A stretch of 64,000 bases of DNA from Spirometra erinaceieuropaei (lineage: Eukaryota > Platyhelminthes > Cestoda > Diphyllobothriidea > Diphyllobothriidae), in contig CACRXP010000661.1 in assembly GCA_902702965.1 (NCBI GenBank), forward strand, positions 156,580 to 220,579. Reading direction: 5' to 3'. The notes beneath the pieces are model-generated. The model was given only the letters and a program-made list of their open reading frames with translations. It searched no databases and was not told the origin of the DNA. The position numbers and the translations under genes are program-made. Below are positions 33,927 through 45,370 of this stretch, one piece after another. Each line of letters starts with the position of its first letter. The first letter of the stretch is position 1.

Positions 33927-34430
33927 CACATGGTCTCCTCTTAATACTGTGGAGAATTGTATGGCTTTGCGTACGCTTTAAACATATAGTTTGTAGTTTG
34001 GGGACACTGAAAGCAATTGTAACGGGAGGTCGGGTTCAGAATTATTTTGGGGACTGGAAGAGTTCTTGCAAACCGAATTATACCCTTCTTTCGAGTATGA
34101 GATTGGAAGAAGGCGTAATTCTCTAGCGAAGGAGCAAAAAAATGAATATTTCTATGCATGGTTTCCATCAAATATAATTGGACTTTTAGGGGCATCGAAA
34201 ATCATTGAGAAAAATTCATGCTGCTTAAGTAGGCATTTTTCACAGAGTATGGTTTCTGCATGTAGCCGCAAAGAAGTTCGTTCGAAAGCCGACGTCTTGT
34301 TGTAACTGAATTATTATAGAATTACGCTGCATAATTATTAGTTTTGCAACTCTACTTTATTAATTTTATCGAAACGAAAACGCATTTTGAAATTTCGGTT
34401 GACATTTCATGAGTTGACCCACCTACTGTA

Positions 34431-35221
34431 CTCTCTTTCTCCGGCGTTCGTACGTACGAAAAGCATTTTTACGAAATTTCCGCCTACAGGCTATTCCGTA
34501 GCACTAAGTTTTTTGTGAGTACTAGTCGTTATAGGACTTTTAACTCAAAACGCGACTGAGAAAACACGTGAAGTTGAGCGGAAGCATGACGATTGGCACA
34601 GTGTTCCTACGCTTTAAGGTCACTTACTCTAAGTTCAAGGTCAGTCGACTGTCTCTGTGAATGTTTACGTGCGCCGCGTCGTTGAAGGGATAATCACGTG
34701 TGCAGTGGCCTTCTTGAAGTGCAGCAGTACTTTTGTTCACCTTGTTTCTGCTGAAATTGATTTGTTCTCTCGGGGCCAAAAGTAATCATTTTGAAAATCT
34801 CAACATCTAGTCGTCCGCTAAAGTTCCCTCAAGGCGCCGCGAGAACGGCAAGTTGTGTGCTTAGATGCGAACTCTTGGACTTAATGCTTTCTTGTAGTTT
34901 CGTAGAAGGATGCTACATTATCCTTCTGGGTGGACGTCACAAGCGTGTGACCTGTAGTCGGTCGAAATTGCACATGAACCTCCCGTCTCGTAAAGCATGA
35001 TGATCAGCGGCTTCCATTCCTGTAGGGTAAAATCAGTTTCGGTAGCATGATCCAATTGACAATGTTTCAGGGTTTCCTGGAAAGCTGAATGATAAGTGGA
35101 CCGCACAAACGTCGTAACGTCCCCTTGAGCTGATTTCGGAGGTGGTTTTGCGTCTTATAGCCAGCAAGGTTTTTAATTTCAAGGATATTTCACTTTAATT
35201 GTTGTCGCAATAGGTGCGTAA
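34431..35221. other. non-coding stretch
   Basis: No gene or repeat recognised. Confidence 0.4.
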
Positions 35222-35668
35222 AAAAATTTGTCGGCTAGATCACAGTTGGTAGCCAGGCCCCCTATTACAGGTGAGGGGGGTTGCTTACTGAGGCTATTTA
35301 GTGGGGCTTTATAATTACATCTGACCCATTTGGCTTCCTTTTTACGTTTAAGGTTAGGATTAGAGTACCGGTTAATGGTTTCCCATTTTCGGGTTAGGGT
35401 TATGCTTTTAGGCTTAGTTTTTTGGGTTACGGTTAGGGTTTGAGCGTACGACTAGGTTTTAGTATTACGGTTAGGTTTTTCAGTTACGGCTATGTCTAAG
35501 GGCTACGGTTACGTTTACGATTTCGGTTAGGTTTAGGGTTGCCGTTAGGGCTAACGGTTAACGTCTAAGGTTGAGGTTGGGGTTAGGATCAAGTTTAGGA
35601 TTAGGGTTAGGGTCGCCGTCCGCTTCCAAATTCCTGGCTACCAACTACGATCTAGCAAATTTGTCTGA
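35222..35668. repeat. telomere-like tract enclosed by inverted repeats
   Basis: Inverted repeats of about 35 bp bound the unit. Left 35224-35257 contains GCTAGATC, then AGTTGGTAGCCAGG. Right 35633-35667 contains the complement, CCTGGCTACCAACT, then GATCTAGC. Between them, 35336-35613 is a degenerate run of TTAGGG, TTACGG and TTAGGTTT-type units, about 280 bp. The arrangement suggests a small mobile element that carries a telomere-like minisatellite. No coding frame. Confidence 0.7.
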
Positions 35669-36560
35669 CTGTTTAAAGCCTTTGAGCATGCCTTTGATCA
35701 TCGTGGGTTAGCTTTATGTTCCGACTTTCTCCATATTATCTGCTAATATCGACGACCAGAAATTGGTCTATAAATAACTGTTTTGGTGACTCCTTTCCAA
35801 GAATTCATCAATCCCTTTTGAAAAGACGAATAGCCTACTGCAATCTGGTAGCAAAACTATAAAAAGCTTTATCTTCCGGTCCTATAATCATACATGTGCG
35901 CCCAACAATGAACGAATGCCATATTGTAATCATCATTCCCACGATGAACGAGCTGCAAGTACTCCTACATGCGTACTTCTAAAAAAAATGTGTAGACGAA
36001 CGCGTTTTAGTCCTTGCATGTTGACAACCATCTCTTGTTTACTTTCCGGACAGTTTAAGCCATTCGATCTGATTTTCCTACTTAGAATCTACATTTCTGA
36101 TGTGCTTTACAGAATTATCTCGACTTATTTTAGACGCTATGCTTGCACTTGAATTAGGTGTCTTTTCAAGGTAGTACCTTCTATCCTTGCTGTCATTCTT
36201 CTACTTGTGGGGTGACGAAATTTTATTAAAAGTGGACACGTTTTTAAAGTGTTGTCAACATGCAGAAACCTGAGCAACGACTGTTTTAGGCAACGCTTAG
36301 GAATGCGGTTTGGTCTTGAAATCGCTGTATTTAGCCTCAACGGATGAGGTTATATTTCCATTGCTTTTAAGCTACCTAAACATTGCAGTTTTCCACCCCA
36401 AGATATGGGTACCAATACTGTCTAAGCCTGTTTTTTTATCTCCAACATCAACTAATCCATTAACAATGGGTCTCTATGTTCCTACATCGCCGCATAAACA
36501 AGTCAGTGTAGCCTGGCTCCTTGGCAGGCCTTTGTTGTCTTCGTCGTGAAAAGTGCACCA
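35669..36560. other. intergenic stretch upstream of the phosphatase gene
   Basis: No gene recognised. It may hold the distal promoter of the downstream gene, but no motif is decisive. Confidence 0.4.
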
Positions 36561-36825
36561 GCAAAAGCACTCTGAAATACACTAATTCGATTGGTCAAGT
36601 CGCATAAAAATCCTTCAAGAGCCAGCCAATTAAAATGCAGGCAGACCAATCGAACGAATGCGCTTCAAGGTGGGGGCTGCCACGTGCGCACACACTAGGC
36701 GCGCGCGCGTGCATAGGAATGACACTGCTGACCGACTAGGAGAGCCTGGTAGGGGGCAGCAAAGCGCTACATTCAGTTTCCACCTCTTCAGACCTTGCTG
36801 ATTCAAGTTAAGGCACGAACCGCTT
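36561..36825 (+). promoter_or_regulatory. probable 5' flank of the phosphatase gene
   Basis: The base composition changes here. There is a GCGCGCGCG run near 36700-36712, a CACGTG E-box-like site at 36681-36686 and more CpG than in the surroundings. This fits a proximal promoter or 5' UTR, but no TATA box is at an obvious place. Inference from composition and position only. Confidence 0.3.
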
Positions 36826-36839
36826 AGCTTTTTTTACAG
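36826..36839 (+). promoter_or_regulatory. acceptor-like AG before the phosphatase start
   Basis: A pyrimidine run and AG (GCTTTTTTTACAG, ending 36839) lie 14 bases before the ATG. It may be a 3' splice site for a 5' UTR intron, or a trans-splicing acceptor, since spliced-leader trans-splicing is known in tapeworms and other flatworms. The sequence alone cannot tell which. Confidence 0.5.
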
Positions 36840-36853
36840 GCAGCAAAAGTCAA

Positions 36854-37780
36854 ATGACTGGTCCAACCTACTACACCGCTTGCCTCCACGATCGCAATTG
36901 GGTGACGGACGGGTCTGCATACGCACCCCGATCTCCCCTTAATATCTTTACTTACAGTCGTTACCCGAACAGCGGAGTGACCCGTGATACCTCCACTTCC
37001 CCATACAAGTCAGGCCTCACACTTAGACCCCTGCCCGCCCTCAGTCCCATTTCCTGCAGTCTGCATAGCGCTGAGCGACTGCGGAGTGGTCGCATACCGA
37101 CTAGAGCTATCTCCTGGCCAGATATGTTTAGCCAGATAGCTCGGATCAACGACCACCTCTACCTCAGTGGACTGCAGGCTCTAAGTCCTGAAAGACTGAG
37201 ACAGTATGGGATAACGCAACTTATCACGGCGATGATAGATCCACCGCCGGCCAGTCTTCTTTCTGCAGTGACTTCGCACATCCAGATTAGTGTGGAAGAT
37301 GCGGAGACCTCAAATCTGAGGATTTATTTCGATTCGGTTGGTGAGAGGATAGCTATGGAAAAGAAACGTGGTGGCAGAACTTTGGTTCACTGCATGGCCG
37401 GCATCTCCCGTTCCGCATCGCTCGTCCTTGCCTACCTCATACGGCATCAGAATATGAGCCTGGCAGATGCTTACGATCTGGTTAGAGCAGTTCGTCCCTT
37501 CATTCAACCAAATGCCGGTTTCTGGAGGCAACTCATTTCATATGAGGAGACGGTACGAGGCAGCCGCTCAATGCGAATTCTGTCTGACGCCACAAGTCAG
37601 CTGACAGTGCCAGCAGTTGGCTTGCGAAACGGATACTCTTCACGCTACCACCGATCACCATCAACGTATGCCTACGAAAATCCCCGCATCCCCTCACGCT
37701 ATGCGGCCGGCGCCTATAGCGGTAACTACGAAGACAACCGGCGATTTTCCACCATAACTGGCGTCTACGGACGGTATTAA
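36854..37780 (+). CDS. dual-specificity protein phosphatase (atypical, DUSP14/18/21-like)
   Basis: 308 codons in one exon. Residues 1-85 are a poorly conserved, serine- and arginine-rich leader. The phosphatase domain spans about 92-235: INDHLYLSGLQAL, general acid Asp149 in the VEDAET segment, and signature HCMAGISRS at 179-187 with nucleophile Cys180 and Arg186. It ends with the family block RPFIQPNAGFWRQLISYE (214-231). The product should remove phosphate from Tyr and Ser/Thr of proteins, often MAP-kinase pathway members, in cytosol or nucleus; its substrate is unknown. The tail (236-308) is rich in Tyr, Arg and Ser and unlike known DUSPs. No signal peptide or membrane segment. The ATG at 36854 is the first in frame after the acceptor-like AG. 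It is the only clear host gene here and is intact. Confidence 0.93.
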   Translation: MTGPTYYTACLHDRNWVTDGSAYAPRSPLNIFTYSRYPNSGVTRDTSTSPYKSGLTLRPLPALSPISCSLHSAERLRSGRIPTRAISWPDMFSQIARINDHLYLSGLQALSPERLRQYGITQLITAMIDPPPASLLSAVTSHIQISVEDAETSNLRIYFDSVGERIAMEKKRGGRTLVHCMAGISRSASLVLAYLIRHQNMSLADAYDLVRAVRPFIQPNAGFWRQLISYEETVRGSRSMRILSDATSQLTVPAVGLRNGYSSRYHRSPSTYAYENPRIPSRYAAGAYSGNYEDNRRFSTITGVYGRY

Positions 37781-37837
37781 TTGACGGCGTAAAGGATGCT
37801 AAGGGTATCGTTCTTCTTTTTTCTCCTCTCCTCGGGG

Positions 37838-37843
37838 AATAAA
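37838..37843 (+). terminator. poly(A) signal of the phosphatase gene
   Basis: AATAAA lies 58 bases after the stop codon, and a GT-rich stretch follows at about 37910-37955. This is the first canonical signal downstream. Confidence 0.6.
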
Positions 37844-38547
37844 ACGATGCGCTGGTTATTGGGTGCGTTTTTCCGTTTCCGCTCAGAATTGCAGTTGTGC
37901 ATTTCATGCGTGGCAGCACTCATCAGCTTTGTGCGTGTGTGTGTGCGCCATTTGACGAATTCTCTCCTTCGACATACACACTGAACCCTGCCACTGGCCC
38001 ATTATCCGGCCTGAGTGGAGTCAAAACTGTCCTTCTGTTACTCAAGCGTTTCGTCAAACTTTATTTTTGTAGTCAGGACAGCCCTGTTTTCCTTCTACGC
38101 TTCAACTGTTTCTACCCACGCGGAAGCTACGGACAGTTAAGAGTATTTTCTCATGTGTGTGTGTGTGTGGTCATACTTCGTTACTTTTTTCGTTTTTACG
38201 TTCACTATTTTTGCATAAGAACAAACGTCCTCTCAGTTAAGCCTTGATGTTATGCGCCTGACAGCCAAAACCGCGCTTAGGGGTTAGGCCATGCCCCTAG
38301 GTTGCCAGTTCGTCTAACTCCAGTCTCAAATATGACGCTTTTTTGAGCGGCGCCACCACCACTACCACCCCAAACAGCAGTCCCTTAGTCATGAAGTCGA
38401 TCGGTGCAAAATAAACGTATATACATACTCAGTTCAGCGGACAGAAATTACACCTTTGGTTGCCTCATTACTTTGGACTTCGTGTATCCTAAGTGATTAA
38501 AGATTGAAAGTATTTTTAGTTTTGAATAATATACATATATATATAGG
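37844..38547. other. 3' flank of the phosphatase gene
   Basis: No further gene. It contains a short GT run near 38154-38170 and an AT run at about 38530-38544, where the SINE begins. Confidence 0.4.
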
Positions 38548-38745
38548 CAGAATGTTATTACCGACAAAGACAAGGGAGACTGGAATGGCCATTTCTGGCT
38601 TATTAGCCGTCGTCAGCCAGCCATACCCAAGCCCGAAGTGTGGAACATCCGAGCCTCGAACTCGCGACCTGTTGGTTTAGAAGTCAACGCCTCTACTCAC
38701 CGGGCCACGAGCCCGTTGCCCTGTCGGTTTTCGATCGGGAATATA
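38548..38745 (-). mobile_element. tRNA-Arg(TCT)-like SINE
   Basis: Minus strand. The tRNA-like body reads GGGCTCGTGGCCCGGTGAGT at its 5' end. It has a CTTCTAA anticodon loop that would give TCT (arginine) and a B box GAGTTCGAG, followed by a conserved body with GACTGGAATGG and a GTAATAACAT end. TA-rich runs lie on both sides (38530-38544 and 38752-38767), consistent with insertion into a TA microsatellite. Length about 200 bp. Confidence 0.8.
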
Positions 38746-38751
38746 CAATGT

Positions 38752-38767
38752 ATATATATATATATAT
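38752..38767. repeat. (TA)n microsatellite
   Basis: A short, pure TA run next to the SINE. Confidence 0.85.
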
Positions 38768-39032
38768 GCGTGCCTACAGAACGATGTCTCTCCGTTTTCT
38801 GCTTATAGCAGCAGCCTGAAGGCTATACCACCATTGCAATAATGGCTCTCATCTAGGCAGAAATTATACGCCTGTGTGAGCAACGGGAGTCCAGTCACAT
38901 TGTGGTTGATTAGTAACGGAGCAGAGAAGGGGAGTTATTTCACGTCTGAACTGGAAAGATCAGAGCCCAACCACCATACCTTGGTGATTTTATTATATCA
39001 GTCTGAGGACAAAATTTTCAAAAAAACACCTG

Positions 39033-39141
39033 CGACTGGTGGCTAGGGCGTTGGCAGTACTAAAGCATCTCCTTGCTGTCGTGGTTTCGAATCTCACCGA
39101 GACGCACAATTTTTCACAGTTGGGTCAAAATGAATAAATTA
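39033..39141 (+). mobile_element. tRNA-like element, truncated copy
   Basis: It begins inside the D arm (GGTGGCTAGGGCGTTGGCAG) and continues through the T arm to the tail CACAGTTGGGTCAAAATGAA. The acceptor 5' strand is missing. Same family as 27320-27440. Confidence 0.65.
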
Positions 39142-39436
39142 TTTTGGTAGTTGTATCCATTAATCAGTTTACATTTCACCAACTATGCCGCGATAGTCAG
39201 CCAAGTAAATGACACCTAGTTGTGTATATTTAAGATCAAGGTAAACGTGTCTCCTGAAATGCAGTTGAAGCTATTAAAATATAACTGTCAGACACCACTG
39301 GAACGCCGAGAAAATTTTAGGAGACAAATGAACACGTCCCAAGTGCAAATCTTTTGTGGAAAATCAGTTTTATTAAGAGTGTAATTTTAAGTAAAAAAAT
39401 GGAAGCGTATTATTCAGGCGTACATAGGAATTTTCA

Positions 39437-41095
39437 TGAAGTTAACAGTTAGCATAGCTTTCATTAGCGAAACCTTTCGATTAAGGGTGAGCCGACGTAA
39501 AAACCAACTCAATTGCAGCAAAATAACGATACATCGTCAAGGATACCAATTAATGAAGTGATCAAGTGCTAACCTAAAGGCAGCTTGCATGACAATAAGG
39601 CGAAGTGCGTTGGTTTTTCAAAAGTGCACTTTCCATAACTTTTCCCCTTCTGACACGATAACAGAACTCTGCTAATCATCGGTTTCGTTCATACCGATAA
39701 ACACCTAATTTTGACGGTTTCATCCACTTGTTCATCCGCATTTGCTGACGGATTCGAGTTGAAGCTAGGTAAACTCAGTAATGGGATGTTAACTGTGTCA
39801 GTCGGGACTGACTAAACATTTGCTTCCGCAATGCTGCGCGGCAAATACCCTTCGATTGCCATTCCTTGCTCTGCGATTAGCTTCAGTCCTTCACTTCACT
39901 GATTAATTTATTGGCTAGATACTGGCTCGTGTTTTAAAGCGTATTTTCTGCGCTACTGATTTTTCTTTGGGATGTTCGACCAAGAAATGTGTCAGATGTT
40001 GAACTGTTTTTAAAACGGGCCCGATGTACTTATGTCACCGATCGGAACGCATCTAATCAATTGCAAAACGGTCTTATTGCGTTAAATGCTAACTTTTGGA
40101 AAATGATCGCAGCTACAATTTCAAACATTATTAAACCAATGACGTGAATAGACACAACAACCTAATCACAGACCAAAACAGACTTTCTTATGCGTGTAAA
40201 CTAACTAGAATGATGTGTGGCCTCCTCAAACATTCGTTCGAGGTGAGAACGTGCGGAATTGATCGGTTAGTTAACGTTTTTATTAGAGAAACCTTTCGAG
40301 TATGGGTGAGCTGGCGTACAAACCAGCAAAATAACGGCACATCATCAAGGATACCAATTAACGAATGGACAAGTGCTATCCTAAAGGCAGCTTACATGAC
40401 AATAAGGCAAAGTGAGCTCCTGTGGTGGTTTTTCAGGTGTGCACTTCCCATAACTTTCCCCCTTCTGACACAATAACGGAACTTTGATAATCAACGGTTT
40501 CGTTCATACCGATAAACACCTAATTTTAACCCTTTCATCCACGTGTTAATCCGCATTTGCTGACGGATTCGAGCTGAAGCTAGGTAAACTCAGTAATCGG
40601 ATGTTAACTGTGCCACTCGGGATTGGTTAAACATTTGCTTCCAGAATGCTGTGCGGTAGACAGCCTTCGATTGTCACCCATTGCTCTGCGATTAGTTTTA
40701 GTCATCCACTTCAAATACATCGACTGAATGACTGATTTATTGACTAAATACTGGCTAATGTTTTATAGCGTATTTTCTGCGCTACTAATTTCCCTTTGGG
40801 ATGTGGGACTAATAAATGCGTCAGGTGTTGAACTGTTTTTAACACGGGCCCGATGTACTTATGTCACCGATCGGAACGCATCTAATCAATTGCAAAACGG
40901 TCTTATTTCGGAAAATGGCTGCAGCTACAATTTCAAACATTATTAAACCAATAATATGGATAGACACAACGACCTGATCATACACCAAAACAGACTTTAT
41001 TACGCCCGTAAACTAACTAGAATGCTGTGCGGCTTCCTCAAATATTCGTTTCAGGTGAGAACGTGTGGAATTGGTGGGTTCGTTAACGTTACGGT
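39437..41095 (+). repeat. tandem duplication, two units of about 820 bp
   Basis: Unit 1 starts near 39437 and unit 2 near 40258. Landmarks recur 819-840 bp apart: GAAACCTTTCGA (39470 and 40289), AAGGATACCAATTAA, GCATTTGCTGACGGATTCGA, and GGCCCGATGTACTTATGTCACC (40018 and 40848). The copies differ by many substitutions and small indels. No open frame is shared by both. It may be an old segmental duplication or the remains of a satellite. Confidence 0.85.
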
Positions 41096-42616
41096 CTGAA
41101 ATACTTCACCTACCTGATTAAGCAGGTCAAACGAATGAAAACATTTCCTTTTTGGCATAAGCCAAAAGATATGTCAATCATTCTACGAACGAGGGCGCTT
41201 TCAAACTCTTTCTTGCTTGCCTGAAACGCTCAGGCGGGTTTGGGATTTCTTGGGGATGGGAGGGAGAGAACGAGTCTGGTAGTCCAAAAGATAAATGTCG
41301 TGTCCTTGCCAGTTGCCACCCAACGAAGTGATCGACTTCCCTTTTTAAACGAGGGTTTTACTAAGACGCTCACCTTTTAACATGGCTCGTGGGGCGTGGA
41401 AGCCAATGCCGCATGTGACACGGCTTGGACGGTGGTTTTACGTAGCCTCAGTCACTGAATCCTATTCCATTCCCAGTCAGCTTACAGCATGCGCGTTGGA
41501 AGGCGAATTGCCCGGACCCCACGCGGTGTATATTGTCCTAAATAAAAAGAGACTGACCCTTTAACCTGTCATAGGAAGAAAATTATTGTGGCACAAAGAA
41601 ATGCTGGCAGGACAATGACATATGAAGCCTTCTATTTCGACATTCGTGGTCTAATTTGCGGGGAAATGGGAGTTAGTTTTAGGGCTGGAGCTAGTTTGGA
41701 TACGGGAAAGTTACCCTCCCCGGAATTTTGCATAAGGCCATCTGTATTACGGCGAGTGAAGTCTCCACTCTCATATCCCCTCGAGTTGCCAACTGACGAG
41801 ATAGTTCGACTTGGTTTTCAAACGAAGACAAGACTACAGTGATTTATTTTCTTTGCATCAGATCCCAATTGATTTGGGGTCTGGGAGCCGCCATCGAGGA
41901 CAGGTTCGTGTGGAGTTGGCTAGTGGTGCAGGCGTTCTAGAAATGATTCCAGTCTCGTCGGCTATTGCATCCCCTCCAACTCTCGAACATATTGTCATCA
42001 GAAGAGGCTGAGTCTGGGAAGTGAGTGTGAGGTAAATGCAATTAAAGTCTGGAATCAAGGAAAGAGAGCATTTTTAAATGAAGGGATAGTATTAAATGCA
42101 TAAAACCGATGGACCACAAGCTTGATGCGTGCTAAAAATGCAGTGATTTCTCCTTATTAATTTTCATTTTCTAATCCAAATAGGAATGTGAGCTATAGAC
42201 TATGAACATGAATGCGAGCTTAATCAGAGAGAAGCAAAGCCACAGAAAAACATCTACTTCGTCCTTGATTATCCTGTCTCGAGTGAACTTTCTCCAGCTA
42301 GATGCAAATTTACTACGGCCCTTTCTTCAGGCCTAAATAGAGTGTTGCCTTCATGCATGAGTTATCGGAGCCTTTTTCATGTATACCTGCTCTTTCGCCA
42401 TAGCACGGAATTTAAGTGCTGATTTCCAGCGACCGCATTGCGAGAAATTAGTCGTTGTCCTTCGAATTGCATTTACGACTTCCCAGTTTGATTAGCTATT
42501 CTCGTTTTCATGGAACCGCACTTCTGAAGCATAACCCAGTTGGCACACTAAAAATAGTAAACCATGCATGTGTGTCAGTCGTCACCAACGCTCCAGGTTG
42601 GTACACTGCCCCACTA
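41096..42616. other. non-coding stretch
   Basis: No recognised gene. Open frames at 41382-41564 and 41588-41842 resemble nothing that I know. Confidence 0.4.
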
Positions 42617-43840
42617 AGTTTGGAAAAGTTTAATTAAGTAGGGTTGTAGAACGAATCATTATGCAGCATAATTCTATAATACTATAGTTGCCTCAGGATG
42701 TCGGCTTTGGATGAGCTTCTTTTTGGATTCATGCAAAAATTACGCTCTGTAAAAAAATGACTAAATTATGAAAATAAATTTTTCATTGGTTTTCGATGCC
42801 CCTAAAAGTCCAATTATATTTTATAGAAAGCATGCATAAAAATATTGACTCTTTTATTCATTCGGTATAAGATTACGCCTTCTCTCAATTTCATATTCAA
42901 AGAAAGGGAAAATTCGGTTTTTAAAAACCTTTCAAAATCCCGAATAATTTTGAACCCGACCTGCCGTTACACTTGCATTCAGGGTTTCCACACTACATGC
43001 CGTATATTTTTCGTGAATGGAAAACCTTGCATCTCTCTACAGTATTAAGAGGAGACTATACGTGGTTCGAAAAATTTAGCAGTGGATTTAAGCCATATTT
43101 TTAACATTACAAGCCCCACTAGTAAATGCAGAGGCATGATGTATTATGAACGGCCATTTCATGGTATTAAAAATCTCACAATTAGAAACATTTTTAAGCC
43201 GACTTTTACCCTTCCTTCGAGTAAAAAAATAGAAGCAGACGCAATTTTCTACCGAAGGAGCAAAAGAATAAATATTTTTATGCATGTTGTCTATAAAGTA
43301 TAATTGAGTATTTAAGGGTATCCGAAACAAGAGATAAAAATGGATGCTTTAGTACAGCCAACGCTCTAACCACCTGAGCTGCGAAGCCCCGCCGGACGAA
43401 GAGAGTTTAAGCACATTTGAGTCAAGTTACCCGCCCAACCCACTGTAACGTCTGGGATGCACCAGATTTGATAGAGTTGACTGCCCAAGCATGATTTTTT
43501 AAGTAACTCACCTAGAATCCAACAGATGACTACTAGGCTCACGTAATTCATAGATATTTTGGCAGATTTTGAATAATCCATATTGGCCCAACTGTGATAA
43601 AACTCTAGTCGTCCGGCGCGACCTCGTAGCTTAGGTGGTTAGAGCGTTGGCTGTACTATTATCTTCCCCTTACTGCGTGGGTTCGAATCCCACCTAGGCG
43701 CCGAGTTTTTCACAGTTGGGTCAATATGAATTATTCAAAATCTGCCAAAATGTCTATGAACTAACTTGATTAATCATTTCGAAGCGAAAACCCATTTGGG
43801 AATTTCGGTTGACATTTCATGAGTTAACCCACCTGCTGTA
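42617..43840. mobile_element. foldback DNA element, copy H with nested tRNA-like element
   Basis: The left arm is present from about 42617 (outer end lost). The spacer is at 42930-43170, and the right arm to 43340. After the nested unit it resumes at 43761, ending GAGTTAACCCACCTGCTGTA at 43840. Without the nested 417 bp the copy would be about 800 bp. Confidence 0.8.
43344..43760. mobile_element. tRNA-like hairpin element nested in a foldback element
   Basis: A minus-strand tRNA-like half at 43344-43392 is truncated on its T-arm side. A shared middle (43410-43600, matching 27030-27205) follows, then a plus-strand tRNA-like body at 43619-43702 with D stem GCTT / GAGC and T arm GTGGGTTCGAATCCCAC. 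The tail CACAGTTGGGTCAATATG closes a hairpin with TATTGGCCCAACTGTG upstream. Confidence 0.7.
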
Positions 43841-44599
43841 GTTTTGCTCAATTCAGAAGATTCTGAGTGGCATCTTTGATTCTGTGTAGGTGTGCTGAAT
43901 AATTCTAGCAGTGGAAGGCCTATCAATTAGCCTTTTTTCGTAGGTCATATTTTGATCGCGATTTGAGCGTACCTCGTGATACGAGGGTTCCGCAGCTATA
44001 CATGACAATCATCCATGAATTCCTGCTACCAAAGTCGTGCTACTAGCCACCAAGTACGCAGATTGGTCGGCATGGTTCTTTTAGCCTATTCCTTTGATCT
44101 GCGCCCCTCTGTGTGACCTTCAGTATCTGATGTGAGAGGGTAGAATGCTAATTAAAACAAAACTAATATTTTCGCCCTCTGCCCCGCAGCCCCGCCTACA
44201 CTTTATTAGCAAACCCGGCTCTTGGAAAGCGGCCTGTCCCACACTGTCGGTTGATCAGTTCAAAATACTAATTTTCAGTGCCCCTCTTGTCCGCCAACCT
44301 CTCCTCCCCTCCTAAAGGTTCATAGAAGGTACGCGGCAAGCTCTAAGCCATAATTTTTCCCATGTTTCGATATAAACCAGGCAAACGTCTTAGTACAGCT
44401 TCGACAAGAGCGGCCAGACGTGTTAGATTCAAAAGAAATAAATTATGTATAAAAGTGTATCAGAATTAATATTTTTAAGGCAGGAAAAAGTGAAGATTTG
44501 TAAAAAGATGCTAACGACTGTGATGGGCGCGGAGTGGTGCGCAGCTGTTTCAGACTTACTTTCTGGATTCATCCACTCGGCCCATTATCTGGAAGTAGT
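43841..44599. other. non-coding stretch
   Basis: No feature recognised. Confidence 0.4.
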
Positions 44600-44830
44600 A
44601 TCATTTCGACCGTTGTACCCGACAATGCCCACCGTGTGCTCCACAGCAGTCGACTTGCACAGCATCTGTCGCACTCTCCTCTCCTCACCTACCTTAGCCC
44701 GGTGTTAAGACATGGTCAAGAAGACCGGATGCGAGCTGGGGCGCAGGTGGGTCGCACGGCGTGGACCAGCACATAGACTTACCGCCACACTCTCGGGTCC
44801 AAAGTAAACACTTGACCAGGATTTTAACCA
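44600..44830 (-). repeat. dispersed repeat of the 9270-10805 family
   Basis: On the minus strand: AAAATCCTGGTCAAGTGTTT start, the GAGAGTGTGGCGG block, TTGACCATGTCTTAACACCG, GAGAGTGCGACAGATGCTG, then the GTGGAGCACACGG end. Confidence 0.65.
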
Positions 44831-45119
44831 ACAAAATCAATAGCAAGATAACTGTTCAGAAAGAGGAGGATGACATGGCAACCATGCGCATGACCTAAAT
44901 GCCCAGAGAAAGCGCAATCACATCTATCGGCAGGTGACCAGGGGTCAGAAAACTGCCAGGGTCATGATTTGCTCGTCATGACATAGGAGATGCTCACATA
45001 CCTTGAGGCCCGGAGACCAGTCGATGTAGAAAGTACCGGTTCTCATCCGATTTGGAATTAGAAACACAGAAACATGCACTCAGATAGCGCAGATGACTAA
45101 CATATAGAATCTGTCAGAC

Positions 45120-45370
45120 AGGCCAAAAACATTCAATAAAAACTGAAGTTTATCAGTGTCTCGACATCAGGCATGCTCTGTAGAAGCATATCGAGTGTGC
45201 GCGAGGACGTGGTTTACTTCGTTGATCACCTTGACGCTTGCCAGCGAGTCATTCTATCAAAGAAATTGACAAGCTGTGAGAAAAGGGTGTCAAATCCTCC
45301 TGAATCTAATAAATTTCAGCAATAATAAAATAGAATGACCGTTTTTCTGACAGTCAACCGTCCCATGAGG
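45120..45370 (+). repeat. dispersed repeat, copy 1
   Basis: GACGTGGTTTACTTCGTTGA and the following 150 bases recur, diverged, at 49115-49272. Function and class are unknown; no conserved frame. Confidence 0.6.

Larger units (their letters stand above)
31650..34430. mobile_element. foldback DNA element, TACAGTAGG subfamily, copy G with nested PLE
   Basis: The left terminus ACAGTAGGTGGGCTAACTC (31651) and the right terminus GAGTTGACCCACCTACTGTA (34430) match well. The left arm runs to about 32104 and the right part resumes at 33927, with a 1.8-kb PLE in between. Without the PLE the element would be close to 960 bp, as in other copies. Confidence 0.85.

Noticed and set aside
38548..38745. Functional tRNA-Arg gene on the minus strand
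   Set aside because: The tRNA-like part is followed by a conserved 120-bp body present in all copies, and the anticodon stem does not pair fully; this is a SINE head.
40144..40476. 110-codon frame in the tandem duplication
   Set aside because: The frame spans the unit junction and is not preserved in either duplicate unit.
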